From: Anaerolineae bacterium | Lineage (GTDB): Bacteria; Chloroflexota; Anaerolineae; Aggregatilineales; Phototrophicaceae | Length of the DNA: 64,000 nucleotides | Assembly (NCBI GenBank): GCA_022820125.1 | Contig: JAJEGA010000090.1 | Location: forward strand, 1-64,000 | Direction of reading: 5' to 3' | Notes under the pieces: model-generated | Databases searched by the model: none | The model's input: only the letters and a program-made list of their open reading frames with translations | What the model was told of the DNA's origin: nothing | Made by a program: the position numbers and the translations under genes | Shown here: positions 1 to 7,540 of the stretch, in pieces | Numbering within the stretch: position 1 is the first letter of the stretch | Layout of the letters: every line of letters begins with the position of its first letter

Positions 1-82
1 GCGCCACGGATTTCTCGCCACGAAGGAGTTCCAGCACGATCCTGACCTTGGTCTCCGGACTGTATTTGCGGTATTTCCCCAC
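1..82 (-). CDS. IS3-type transposase OrfA, N-terminal fragment
   Basis: This partial gene reads into the window edge. It begins with GTG at 82, preceded by a clear GGAGG ribosome binding site 7 bases upstream. The 27 visible residues start GKYRKYSPETKVRIVLELL and continue to RGEKSVA, which is the usual opening of the helix-turn-helix OrfA protein of IS3 elements; OrfA binds the inverted repeats and is normally fused to the DDE OrfB by a -1 frameshift. Nothing more can be said because the rest lies outside the window. Confidence 0.75.
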   Translation of the reverse strand, partial: MGKYRKYSPETKVRIVLELLRGEKSVA

Positions 83-146
83 GAGCGTTCCTCCAACTGA
101 CCATCTAGTATACTCTCTTTGCTAGGTGTCCAGTTTTTTAGGACCA
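1..146 (-). mobile_element. IS3-family insertion sequence, terminal fragment
   Basis: The outer end of an insertion sequence enters from the left edge. Reading on the minus strand from about 146, the terminus starts TGGTCCTAAAAAACTGGACA, the TG-starting type of terminal inverted repeat usual in IS3 elements, followed 64 bases later by the start of an OrfA-like transposase gene. Only one end is in the window, so the target duplication, the opposite repeat and the OrfB frame cannot be assessed. Seen: inverted-repeat-like end and orfA start. Inferred: IS3 family. Confidence 0.75.
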
Positions 147-163
147 CTACAAAGGCAGCAGTC

Positions 164-205
164 ATCCCCCCATTGCTATGGGGGGGACCGAGGGGGGTTG
201 ATTAG
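164..205. repeat. R2 hairpin repeat, copy 1
   Basis: A C-run/G-run palindrome (CCCCCCAT, 4-base loop, ATGGGGGG at 166-185) is followed by a second G-run and ends GGGGTTGATTAG. The same plan of hairpin, second G-rich block and GGGGTTRAT tail is seen at 1842-1890 and 63520-63566, so I treat them as one dispersed family. It lies between the insertion sequence and the 3' end of iolB. It may act as a transcription-ending or RNA-protecting hairpin; that is inference. Confidence 0.55.
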
Positions 206-225
206 CGGAGGTTGCGCTCGCATCC

Positions 226-1116
226 CTACCCCTCCATGCCATGATGCACAATCGGCAAGCGCGGATCCTTAAACGTCCAGGTCCCCTGCACCCAGCTGTA
301 GGCCGGGTCATCGCTGTTCGCCAGCGACTGCGCGCTGCCGGCCAGGAAGTTCAAGTAGTAGGTCGTATACCCGTGCGCGCTGACCACCGGATGGTAGCCT
401 TCCGGCACCAGCACGCTATCGTGGTTCTGCGCCATCATCACGCCGTCAATGCTGCGGTCGTCATTGTAAACGCGCTGGTAGGCGTAACCGCCGGGATGGT
501 CAATCTTGTAAAAGTAGATCTCCTCCAGGTCGGCTTCCAGCACGACCCCCGCGTCATCTTCTACATGCACATCATGTTTGTGTGGCGGATAGCTCGACCA
601 GTTGCCCGAGGGCGTGTAGACCTCGACCGCCACGATGCGATGGCAGTTGAAGCCGGGCGGCAAGATGCCGTTAATCTGCCGCGAAGCGTTGCCGCCGCCG
701 CGCAGCTCAATTTCGCTCATGTCCGGCGTGACCAGTTGCGTCGGGAAGTCCTGGTCGGTGGGTACCCAGCAGGAGGCGAATTCCAGCGTCTCGCTGACCG
801 CCGTGATTTCGAATTCTTTGCGCCGTGAGATATAGAGCGCGTAGGGCATGCCGCTGAAGACATCGGGACGCCGCCCGACCCTTTTAAACTCGCCATCGCT
901 GGTGAAGATATCGCAGACGCCGCCGAGGATGACAGTGGCGTTCTCATGCTCGCGCGTCTCGACACTGAAGCTCTCGCCCCGCCCCAGGCGCATCGCCGCC
1001 ATGTTGAGATAGTCCCAGCCGGCCTGCCCGGCGTTGACCTCGGCGAAGATGCCCGAGCCGCCGCTGTCCTTTGATTTCACCAGCATGGTTTCGGAAGTGT
1101 ATTTCATAGTCTCCAT
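226..1116 (-). CDS. iolB: 5-deoxy-glucuronate isomerase (IolB)
   Basis: This gene encodes 296 residues, close to the usual length of about 270-300. IolB is a cytosolic double-cupin enzyme of myo-inositol breakdown that isomerises 5-deoxy-D-glucuronate to 5-dehydro-2-deoxy-D-gluconate, the substrate of IolC. The family hallmark is the metal-binding stretch YPPHKHDVH around residues 178-186, followed by EEIYFYK and a late HPVVSAHGYTTYYLN block. Upstream on the same strand are a DinB-like gene, iolC and iolG, so it is the last inositol gene of this minus-strand cluster. Two nearby ATG codons (METM) could serve as start; neither has a strong ribosome binding site. Assignment by motif recognition is firm. 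Confidence 0.9.
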   Translation of the reverse strand: METMKYTSETMLVKSKDSGGSGIFAEVNAGQAGWDYLNMAAMRLGRGESFSVETREHENATVILGGVCDIFTSDGEFKRVGRRPDVFSGMPYALYISRRKEFEITAVSETLEFASCWVPTDQDFPTQLVTPDMSEIELRGGGNASRQINGILPPGFNCHRIVAVEVYTPSGNWSSYPPHKHDVHVEDDAGVVLEADLEEIYFYKIDHPGGYAYQRVYNDDRSIDGVMMAQNHDSVLVPEGYHPVVSAHGYTTYYLNFLAGSAQSLANSDDPAYSWVQGTWTFKDPRLPIVHHGMEG

Positions 1117-1156
1117 CCCCGTTCGGAAATTTAAACGAATCTAACTACAAAGTTCG

Positions 1157-1250
1157 TGTAGGGGCGTCTCGCTGAGACGCCCGCTCTGTCAGACATATTT
1201 TTGGGCGTTTCATCGGGTCGCGTAGACACCGACCGCCAAACGCCCCTACA
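1157..1250. repeat. R1 repeat, inverted pair between iolB and the DinB-like gene
   Basis: One forward copy (1157-1184, TGTAGGGGCGTCTCGCTGAG then ACGCCCGC) is followed by a longer, opposite-facing copy (1203-1250) that ends CGCCCCTACA. Each copy is itself a GC-rich hairpin. The opposite copy supplies the TAG stop of the DinB-like gene (CTG TAG at 1246-1248), so the insertion probably trimmed or replaced that gene's natural 3' end. Confidence 0.7.
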
Positions 1251-1779
1251 GGTTTCGTTCCAGCCCCTCAACATAGGCCCGCATGTCCGCCACATGATCA
1301 GCGTAATGGGCGAAGGTATTGCCGACGATGAAGTAGAGCAGCGGCATATCGCGGATGTTGCAGACTGCCGCGTCATTGATTTCGTCGTCATCGAGCCGCT
1401 CAAGCAGCGCTTCCACCAGCGGGAAGCTCGCCTCAAAAAGCGTCAGCACATCGGATAGCGGCAGGTCGCGGTTGTCGGCGTGAATGCGGGCGTTGATCTC
1501 GTCCGGCGTTTCCGTCCGCGCCAGCATTTCGCCGGTGAGCGCGCGCGAGACCCAATTGACCATCGACTGCTCCCACCAGGTGATATGGGCGATCACATCC
1601 TTGACCGACCAATCCGGCTGCGGACCCGGGCGGCGGGTCATCTGCTCATCGCTCAGCCCGCGCCAGAGCGCCGCCAGCGCTTCCCGCTCTTCCCTCGCTC
1701 GCGCGAGAATATCATCGCCGCTCATCCAGGTGATCCAGGCTTCCGGCGCTTCGTTGCCGTTGGTTGGGTTTGTGTCCAT
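1246..1779 (-). CDS. ClbS/DfsB-like DinB four-helix-bundle protein
   Basis: This 177-residue protein has the pattern of the DinB-like ClbS/DfsB/TIGR03083 group: DWSVKDVIAHITWWEQSMVN around residues 60-80, and a late HYADHVADMRAYVEG helix near the C terminus. Relatives include thiol-dependent transferases, maleylpyruvate isomerase N-domains and the colibactin self-protection cyclopropane hydrolase ClbS. The precise reaction cannot be assigned here. The gene sits between iolC and iolB on the same strand but is flanked on both sides by R1 repeats (1157-1250 and 1798-1825), one of which provides its stop codon. It may therefore be an insertion into the inositol cluster rather than part of the pathway. 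Confidence 0.7.
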   Translation of the reverse strand: MDTNPTNGNEAPEAWITWMSGDDILARAREEREALAALWRGLSDEQMTRRPGPQPDWSVKDVIAHITWWEQSMVNWVSRALTGEMLARTETPDEINARIHADNRDLPLSDVLTLFEASFPLVEALLERLDDDEINDAAVCNIRDMPLLYFIVGNTFAHYADHVADMRAYVEGLERNL

Positions 1780-1797
1780 CGTCTTTCCTTACATTCC

Positions 1798-1825
1798 GGC
1801 GGGCGAGACAAGTCTCGCCCCTACA
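1798..1825. repeat. R1 repeat, single copy upstream of the DinB-like gene
   Basis: A minus-oriented copy, read as TGTAGGGGCGAGACTTGTCT then CGCCCGCC, with arms GGCGAGAC and GTCTCGCC. It sits 18 bases upstream of the DinB-like start codon. The arms differ in sequence from other copies but remain complementary, which argues that the hairpin itself is conserved. Confidence 0.7.
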
Positions 1826-1841
1826 GCCTCCAAAATATGCG

Positions 1842-1890
1842 TTCCCCTTCCTTAGCTAGCTGGGGAAGGGGTCAGGGGATGGGGTTAATC
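1842..1890. repeat. R2 hairpin repeat, copy 2, overlapping the end of iolC
   Basis: Arms TTCCCCTTCC and GGGGAAGG flank a loop, followed by CAGGGGATGGGGTTAATCC. The TTA within the tail, read on the minus strand, is the TAA stop codon of iolC (1885-1887). The element therefore forms both the gene end and a strong stem-loop just past it. Confidence 0.6.
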
Positions 1891-2898
1891 CAAGCCACCA
1901 TAAGGCGCGGCGAAAGCCTCCACCTCGGGCATCGTCGGCATGAAATTGGCGCAGCCGTGCTCGGTGACGACAATGGCGCCGCAAGCATTGCCCAAGCGAG
2001 CCGACCGGTACCAGCCCCAATCGTTGACCAAGCCATACACAAAGCCGCCGCCGAAGGCATCGCCCGCGCCCAGGATATTCGTCACGTCCACCGGGAAGCC
2101 GGGCGCGTCGATAATCTCGCCGTCGTTCAGGTGGATGCGCGCGCCTTCCGGTCCGATCTTTTCGACCACCGCTTCGGGACCCAGCGCCAGCATAACTTCG
2201 ATGGCACGGCGCGTATGGCCGGCGACTTTGGTATCCGACACTTGCGAATGGGTTAGGCTCATCTGCGAGACATCGCTGAGCATGGCGGCGTTGATTTCGT
2301 CTTCGGTGCCAATCGCCACATCCACCAGCCGCAGCACGCTCCGCGCGACCACGCCAAAGGCGCGCACATCATGCCATTGGTCGGGCCGGAAATCGATGTC
2401 AAAGATGACCGTCGCGCCCGCCTCCCGCGCCAGCTCCGCCGCGAACAGGGTCGCGCTGCGGCTCGGCTCTAGGCTAAGGTTGGTGCCGGCGAATTGAAAC
2501 ACCTTGCAATCGCCAACCGGCGCCGCCAGCACATCGTCAATATTCAAGTTGATATCAGCGCAATTGTCGCGGTAAAAGACCAGCGGGAACTTGTCCGGCG
2601 GTTCGATGCCCAGCACAGCCGCCGAGGTGCGATGCGCCGGCTTGCGCGGGATGAAGCGCGTCTCCACCCCTTCGTTCTTGAGAAAGTTCAGAATAAAATC
2701 GCCGACCGGGTCAGCGCCGACCGCGGTCAGCAACGCCGTCTTCAGCCCCAGCCGTTTGCCGCCGACGCTGATATTCGTTGGCGAGCCGCCGACATAAGCG
2801 GCGAAGCTGTTGATCTCAACGAAGGGACTGCCAACATCGTTGGAGTAGAGATCGATAGAACTGCGGCCCATGTGCAGGGAATCGTAGGTTTTGCTCAT
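1885..2898 (-). CDS. iolC: 5-dehydro-2-deoxygluconokinase (IolC)
   Basis: IolC is a PfkB/ribokinase-family sugar kinase that phosphorylates 5-dehydro-2-deoxy-D-gluconate with ATP in the inositol pathway. The protein is 337 residues, a normal length. It shows the N-terminal substrate-binding stretch (LHMGRSSIDLYSND, then YVGGSPTNISVGGKRLGL) and the PfkB signature with the catalytic Asp, TNILGAGDAFGGGFVYGL, near residues 288-306. Its start overlaps the iolG stop by four bases (ATGA), so the two are translationally coupled. The stop codon lies inside an R2 repeat. The aldolase IolJ that would follow in the pathway is not in the window. Confidence 0.92.
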   Translation of the reverse strand: MSKTYDSLHMGRSSIDLYSNDVGSPFVEINSFAAYVGGSPTNISVGGKRLGLKTALLTAVGADPVGDFILNFLKNEGVETRFIPRKPAHRTSAAVLGIEPPDKFPLVFYRDNCADINLNIDDVLAAPVGDCKVFQFAGTNLSLEPSRSATLFAAELAREAGATVIFDIDFRPDQWHDVRAFGVVARSVLRLVDVAIGTEDEINAAMLSDVSQMSLTHSQVSDTKVAGHTRRAIEVMLALGPEAVVEKIGPEGARIHLNDGEIIDAPGFPVDVTNILGAGDAFGGGFVYGLVNDWGWYRSARLGNACGAIVVTEHGCANFMPTMPEVEAFAAPYGGLD

Positions 2899-3914
2899 GC
2901 CGGTTGCCCTTCGATTTCATCCAGGCGAACTGGCCGATTCTCTCGCATCGAGCGCATGCCAGCCAGCGCCATCAGCACCGGAACCCGTCCATCGTTGCCG
3001 ACCACCGGCGCCGTCTTCCCGCTCGAAATCGCCTCGACGAAGTCAATCATCTCTGTGACATAACTTTCAAAATAACGCTCGACGAAGAAATGCAGCGGCA
3101 GGTCGCGCCGGACGCTGGCGGCGTCGCTGATCGTCACCGCGTTGGGATGCCAATTGCCGGTCGTCGCCGCGCCTTCGCTGCCGAAGACTTCCACCCGCTG
3201 GTCATAGCCATAAACCGCTTGCCGGCTGTTTTCGATGCTGCCGAAGGCGCCGTTTTCGAAGCGCAGCATCACCTTCGCCGTGTCGATATCGCCAGCCTCG
3301 CCAATGGCAGGGTCAATCTTCACATCGCCAAGCGCATACATCTCTTCGACTTCGCCCAGCAAAAAGCGCGCCATATCAAAATCATGAATCATCATGTCCA
3401 TCATCAAGCCGCCGGATACTTTGACGTAGTCAATCGGCGGCGGCGAGGGATCGCGGCTGATGATCGTGAGCGTATGCGGCTCGCCGATTTCGCCGCTCGC
3501 AATCGCCTGCTTCAGCCGCGCGTGATTGGCGTCAAAGCGCCGATTGAATCCGATCTGCAATTGCACGCCGGCTTCGGCGACAGCCGCCAGCGCTTCGTCA
3601 ATCTCGGCCAGGTCGAAGGCGATCGGCTTCTCGCAGAAGATGTGCTTGCCCGCCCGCGCCGCTTCGATGATGAAACGGCAATGCGTATCCGTCGATGAGC
3701 AGATGACGATGGCGTCAATGTCCGCGCTGGCGATGAGTTCTGTCGGGTCGGCAGTGTGATCGGGAATACGGTAATCTTCCGCCGCCGATTTGGCCGCGGC
3801 CTCGAAGATATCGGCGACCGCCAGCAGCTTCGCGCCGGGGACGCGCGTCGTCAAGGTGTTGGCATGCAAACGTCCGACGCGCCCCGCGCCGATTAAACCC
3901 AGATTTAGCGGCAT
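2895..3914 (-). CDS. iolG: Inositol 2-dehydrogenase (IolG), GFO/IDH/MocA family
   Basis: This 339-residue NAD-dependent oxidoreductase carries an N-terminal Rossmann fold (GLIGAGRVGRLHA, residues 6-18), the EKP motif that positions the cofactor (FCEKPIAFD near residue 94) and the catalytic MIHDFDMARFLLGE segment. IolG oxidises myo-inositol to scyllo-inosose, the first pathway step. Neighbouring iolC and iolB support this role over other sugar dehydrogenases of the family. A GGAAAGGGG stretch lies 5' of the ATG. It is the first gene of the minus-strand cluster. iolE, iolD and iolA are absent from the window. Confidence 0.87.
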   Translation of the reverse strand: MPLNLGLIGAGRVGRLHANTLTTRVPGAKLLAVADIFEAAAKSAAEDYRIPDHTADPTELIASADIDAIVICSSTDTHCRFIIEAARAGKHIFCEKPIAFDLAEIDEALAAVAEAGVQLQIGFNRRFDANHARLKQAIASGEIGEPHTLTIISRDPSPPPIDYVKVSGGLMMDMMIHDFDMARFLLGEVEEMYALGDVKIDPAIGEAGDIDTAKVMLRFENGAFGSIENSRQAVYGYDQRVEVFGSEGAATTGNWHPNAVTISDAASVRRDLPLHFFVERYFESYVTEMIDFVEAISSGKTAPVVGNDGRVPVLMALAGMRSMRENRPVRLDEIEGQPA

Positions 3915-4067
3915 CCCTGCCCCTTTCCGCGCAACCTGAATTGCGCATTATGCAAGTCCGCGTTCAAAGCGCGCATCCTGCCGAATGCCACCGCTTGAAA
4001 GCGCTGAGTTGCCGCATATCTTAACGCATTCCGCGCCAAATTGAATATGACGTTGCGGCGCCGTCGC

Positions 4068-4097
4068 TTGCTTTGCCGCGTTTATCAGTGATATAGT
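4068..4097 (+). promoter_or_regulatory. Candidate sigma-70 promoter for the small ORF at 4127
   Basis: TTGCTT (4068-4073) and TATAGT (4092-4097) are separated by 18 bases, and the start codon of the small ORF follows about 30 bases later. It is a plausible housekeeping promoter facing away from iolG. Confidence 0.45.
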
Positions 4098-4126
4098 CTG
4101 GATGCATTGCACGTGGGAGAAAGCGC

Positions 4127-4336
4127 ATGAACGGGCCGAAAGTGAAATCAGTCCCGGCGGATAAAACGATAGCAGCCGTCCCCGATGACGACGAGCGCGA
4201 GCCGACAAAAGAAGAAATCATGGAAGACTTGCGCACTGCTTTGCGCGACGCGATGGCTGGGTACAGAGGCCAGGATGCGATGGAATTCCTTGACGAGCTG
4301 GAACGCGAAGTTATGGTAGATGCCGACGAGAGTTGA
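4127..4336 (+). CDS. Small acidic protein, possible antitoxin
   Basis: A 69-residue ORF with a GGGAGAAA ribosome binding site 5 bases upstream of ATG and its own promoter candidate. The product is acidic, with a disordered N terminus and a predicted helix (EEIMEDLRTALRDAMAGYRG, then FLDELEREV). That shape is common in the DNA-binding-less or short antitoxins paired with RelE/ParE toxins. The overlapping downstream frame (4320-4460) resembles the start of such a toxin, which supports this reading. I do not recognise a named family, so function is inferred from architecture only. Confidence 0.5.
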   Translation: MNGPKVKSVPADKTIAAVPDDDEREPTKEEIMEDLRTALRDAMAGYRGQDAMEFLDELEREVMVDADES

Positions 4337-4460
4337 CACCCACCCTATATTTCGTAAACGAACCAGGAGGCTCCGCCGCCGGTCTCCCTCGATCCATCTC
4401 GATTTGCGCCCTTTATTCCAACGCCTCCGAGATCTGTCAATTGGCGCTAGAAGCCGATGA
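4320..4460 (+). pseudogene. Truncated RelE/ParE-like toxin remnant
   Basis: This 46-codon frame overlaps the end of the preceding acidic ORF by 17 bases, the usual toxin-antitoxin coupling. It reads MPTRVDTHPIFRKRTRRLRR, then RSPSIHLDLRPLFQRLRDLS, and stops soon after. This basic F-x-(K/R)-x-x-(K/R)-L pattern followed by a helix is how RelE/YoeB-type toxins begin, but such proteins run to 85-100 residues and the C-terminal strands are missing here. Another frame just downstream reads AASLYQLRAIAPKS, which could be a shifted remnant of the conserved K-x-R strand. The homology is suggestive, not proven. Confidence 0.35.
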
Positions 4461-4769
4461 ATAACGCGCGGCAAGCCTTTACCAACTCAGGGCAATCGCA
4501 CCAAAATCATAATGCGCCTTTCGCCACGAAAATTGTGAAAATGTAGGGGCGTATCGCCGATATGCCCGTTGAATATGACATAAATTTTGCGGGCGTTTCA
4601 GCGAAACGCCCCTACAGATTACGAAATGTGAGGGAAGATTGTTATTTATCAGCGCAATTTCAGTTGATGCGATTGCCCTGTTTACCAACTGCTTTCTCGA
4701 TGCCTTTAGCGATTCAATTCGGTATAGTCTGTTACCCTTGATTAGACAGATACGGACTGCGCCGCCAAG
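4461..4769. other. Intergenic region with R1 inverted pair
   Basis: No convincing gene is seen in these 309 bases. They hold the R1 inverted pair (4542-4616) and an isolated TATAGT box at 4723-4728 without a good -35 match, upstream of the P450 gene. Confidence 0.6.
4542..4616. repeat. R1 repeat, inverted pair upstream of the P450 gene
   Basis: A forward copy (4542-4569, TGTAGGGGCGTATCGCCGAT...) faces a reverse copy (4589-4616, ending CGCCCCTACA) across about 20 bases. Because each copy starts TGTAGGGGCG, the pair could also fold as one large hairpin. Confidence 0.7.
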
Positions 4770-6005
4770 ATGAACCATAGGCATTGCCCCATCATAAACC
4801 TCAGCGCCGCCTTCGACCCGCTCGACCTGAGCGATCCCTTCCCCCGGCTCGCCCAAGCGCGCAGAGAGCAGCCAGTCTTTTACAGCCCCGACATCGACTA
4901 CTGGGGCATCACCCGCTACGACGACATCAAGGCGATATTCCGCGATCACGAGACCTATACCGCCGCCAACACCATCACGCCAATCGCGCCTTTTTCCGCC
5001 GCGGTCAAAGAGATGCTCGCCATCGGCGACTATACCCCCGAGCCAGTGCTCTCCAACAACGTCCCGCCGGGGCATACTCGCATTCGCACGCTGGTCAACC
5101 GCCTTTTCACGCCCCGGCGCATGAAAAACTTCGCGCCCGCCATCCGCGATATCGCCGAACGCGGCGTCGAGCGCATCGCCGAGCGCAGCCCGCTTGATAT
5201 CGTCGCCGAGCTCACCTATGAATATCCCGCTTATGTGCTCTTTCACGTTTTGGGCGTGCCCGAAGCCGATGTGCCGCAGGTGAAAGCCTGGGCTGGCAAT
5301 CGCATCAAGCTCTACTACGGACGCCCATCCGCCGCTGAGCAAGTCGAAATGACGAAGAACCTCGTGCCCTTCTGGCGCTACGTGGTTGATCTCGTCGCCG
5401 AGAAGGTCCGCGAGCCGCGGGATGATCTCACGAGCGATCTGATCCGCCTGCGCGCCGGCGATGACGCCGTGCTGACGCTCAACGAAATCGCGAGTTGCAT
5501 GATCACCTTGCTGGTGGCGGGCCACGAAACCACCACCGCCCAAATCAACAACGCCTTGCTCCATCTGCTGACTGAACGCGAACACTGGGAAGCGCTCTGC
5601 GCCGCGCCTGATGGAATAGCAGCAGCGCTGGAAGAGATGATGCGCTACGACCCCTCGGTCTGCGCTTGGCGGCGGCTGGCGGCACGGGTCTCCACGATCG
5701 CCGGCGTCGAGATACCAGCCGGCGCGAACCTGCTTTTGATGCTGCACTCGGCGAATCGCGATGAAGCGGTCTTCCCCGAACCCGACCTGATCGTGACCGG
5801 GCGCGACAACCTGAAAGATCATCTCGCCTTCGGCTACGGGATTCACTATTGCGTCGGCGCCCCGCTCGCCCGCCTGGAGATGCGCATCCTGCTGGAGGCG
5901 CTGACGCGCGTCTTGCCAGAGATGCGGCTTCTGCCCGGTCAGGCGCTTGAGTACACGCTAAATATCTCATTCCGCGGTCCCGCATCCCTGTGGGTCGCTT
6001 GGTGA
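4770..6005 (+). CDS. Cytochrome P450
   Basis: A 411-residue soluble bacterial P450, standard length, with no membrane anchor. All signature elements are present: the I-helix oxygen-activation motif AGHETT (about residues 250-255), the K-helix ExxR (EEMMR near 288-293) and the heme-thiolate loop FGYGIHYCVGAPLAR with the proximal ligand Cys361. Such enzymes hydroxylate small molecules using electrons from a ferredoxin and its reductase; none is encoded nearby, so a partner elsewhere must serve. The substrate cannot be predicted. The gene is followed on the same strand by methylmalonyl-CoA mutase subunits after about 80 bases. A functional link, for example oxidation feeding propionyl-CoA, is speculative. 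Confidence 0.95.
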   Translation: MNHRHCPIINLSAAFDPLDLSDPFPRLAQARREQPVFYSPDIDYWGITRYDDIKAIFRDHETYTAANTITPIAPFSAAVKEMLAIGDYTPEPVLSNNVPPGHTRIRTLVNRLFTPRRMKNFAPAIRDIAERGVERIAERSPLDIVAELTYEYPAYVLFHVLGVPEADVPQVKAWAGNRIKLYYGRPSAAEQVEMTKNLVPFWRYVVDLVAEKVREPRDDLTSDLIRLRAGDDAVLTLNEIASCMITLLVAGHETTTAQINNALLHLLTEREHWEALCAAPDGIAAALEEMMRYDPSVCAWRRLAARVSTIAGVEIPAGANLLLMLHSANRDEAVFPEPDLIVTGRDNLKDHLAFGYGIHYCVGAPLARLEMRILLEALTRVLPEMRLLPGQALEYTLNISFRGPASLWVAW

Positions 6006-6085
6006 GGCGCGCCGCAATTCCAAGTCCCCGCCGCGAGATGTATAATGGCGCGCAGGAACCACTGAGGAATAGCGGCGTCCATTTC

Positions 6086-7540
6086 ATGGTTGAAGCTCTA
6101 TTTGACGAATTTGAACCCGCCACTCGAGCGCAGTGGCTGGAAGCCGTTCGCGATTCCCTGCGAGGCGACGCGCTGGATAACCTCGTCACCAAGACTTGCG
6201 AAGGCATCGATATCCACCCCCTGCCCCACGCCGATGACCTCGCCGGCATCGCGCATCACCTGTCGCTGCCGGGCCAGCACCCTTTCGCCCGCGGGGCGAG
6301 AGCCGGTGGCTATCGCGCCCGGCCCTGGCAGATCGCCGGCGAACTCAAGATCCGCGGCCCGCGCCAATTCAATCGCGCGCTCAAAGAAGGGCTGGCCACG
6401 GGTCAGACCGCCATCCTCATTGACGACCGCCTACAACTGAATTCAGCGGCGGACCTTCGCCTGGCGCTCGCCGATATCGACCTGAGACGGTATGCGCTCC
6501 TCATCCACGCCGACGCGCGCGCGCCGCAGATCTGCGCATGGCTGGGCGAGTTGCGTGATGACAAGACACTCGCGAAGCTGAGCGGCTGCGTCGGCTATGA
6601 CCCGCTGTTCCTCATGGCGCGAAATGGCTCGATGCCCGATGATGCCTTCGTGCGACTGGCGGCGCACGTAAAATCCGTCGCCGATCGTTCGCCACAACTT
6701 GGCAGCATCTCCATCAGCACGGCTCTTTATCACGACGCGGGGGCAAGCGCCGTCCAGGAGTTGGCGCTGGCGCTGGCGACCGGCGTCGCTTATCTGCGAC
6801 AACTGAATGGACGCGGACTGACACTTGAACAGATCGCGCCCAAGCTTTCTTTCTTTCTAAACATTGGCGAGAACTTCTTCATGGAAGTTGCCAAATTCCG
6901 CGCCATCAGGCTGCTCTGGGCGCAGGTCCCGCGGGCATTCGGCGTACCCAATGCGGCGCGCGGCATGACGGTCCACGCCCGATCCGGCGCGCGAAACAAG
7001 TCACGTCTGGATGCCCATGTCAACCTGCTACGCTTGACAACTGAAGCGCTTTCGGCTGCTATCGGCGGCGTCGACAGCATTGCGCTGGCGCCCTTTGACG
7101 AGTCGCGCGGCAAATCCGACAATGTTTCGCGGCTCTCGCGCAATTTGCAGCTGATCTTGCAGGAAGAGCTTCGCCTGGTCGAGCTGATCGACCCGGCCGG
7201 CGGCGCCCCGCATGTCGAGAAATTGACCGACCAATTGGCGCGGGCGGCTTGGTCGCGCTTTCAGGCGATTGAAGCGGAAGGCGGGCTGCTTGCGTCGCTG
7301 CGGGCGGGAAAGGTGCAAGCGGAGATTGAAGCAGTCGCCCAAGCGCGGCGGAGAGACCTGTCAAGCGGGGTTGCCGTGCTGGTCGGCGTGAATCGATACG
7401 CCGATTCTGATCCCGCGCCCATAGCCCTTGACGCCGATGGACGACCCGCTGCCGAATCCGCAAGCGGGCCGACTTTGAAAGCCATCCGGCTGGCCGAACC
7501 CTTTGAAGCGCGCCAGAAAAAATCGGAGCGCGGCCCATGA
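6086..7540 (+). CDS. mutA: Methylmalonyl-CoA mutase small subunit-like protein
   Basis: The 484-residue product shares the TIM-barrel substrate domain of the MutA/MutB family: a [20 protein letters not shown] stretch and a [20 protein letters not shown] stretch matching YHIQEAGA and [18 protein letters not shown] in the next gene. It ends around the barrel with no cobalamin-binding C-terminal domain, so it is shorter than classical MutA (over 600 residues) and probably plays a structural or modulatory role in the heterodimer. I chose ATG 6086 because a TATAAT box at 6042-6047 lies inside the longer frame. Its stop overlaps the large-subunit start by four bases (ATGA). Confidence 0.8.
   Translation: MVEALFDEFEPATRAQWLEAVRDSLRGDALDNLVTKTCEGIDIHPLPHADDLAGIAHHLSLPGQHPFARGARAGGYRARPWQIAGELKIRGPRQFNRALKEGLATGQTAILIDDRLQLNSAADLRLALADIDLRRYALLIHADARAPQICAWLGELRDDKTLAKLSGCVGYDPLFLMARNGSMPDDAFVRLAAHVKSVADRSPQLGSISISTALYHDAGASAVQELALALATGVAYLRQLNGRGLTLEQIAPKLSFFLNIGENFFMEVAKFRAIRLLWAQVPRAFGVPNAARGMTVHARSGARNKSRLDAHVNLLRLTTEALSAAIGGVDSIALAPFDESRGKSDNVSRLSRNLQLILQEELRLVELIDPAGGAPHVEKLTDQLARAAWSRFQAIEAEGGLLASLRAGKVQAEIEAVAQARRRDLSSGVAVLVGVNRYADSDPAPIALDADGRPAAESASGPTLKAIRLAEPFEARQKKSERGP

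Noticed and set aside
1480..2256. A 258-codon plus-strand frame across the DinB-like gene and iolC
   Set aside because: It reads through two repeats and two well-supported minus-strand genes; no family resemblance.
4479..5846. A 455-codon minus-strand frame covering the P450 gene
   Set aside because: The plus-strand P450 has all family motifs; the minus frame also runs through the R1 inverted pair and has no recognisable protein.
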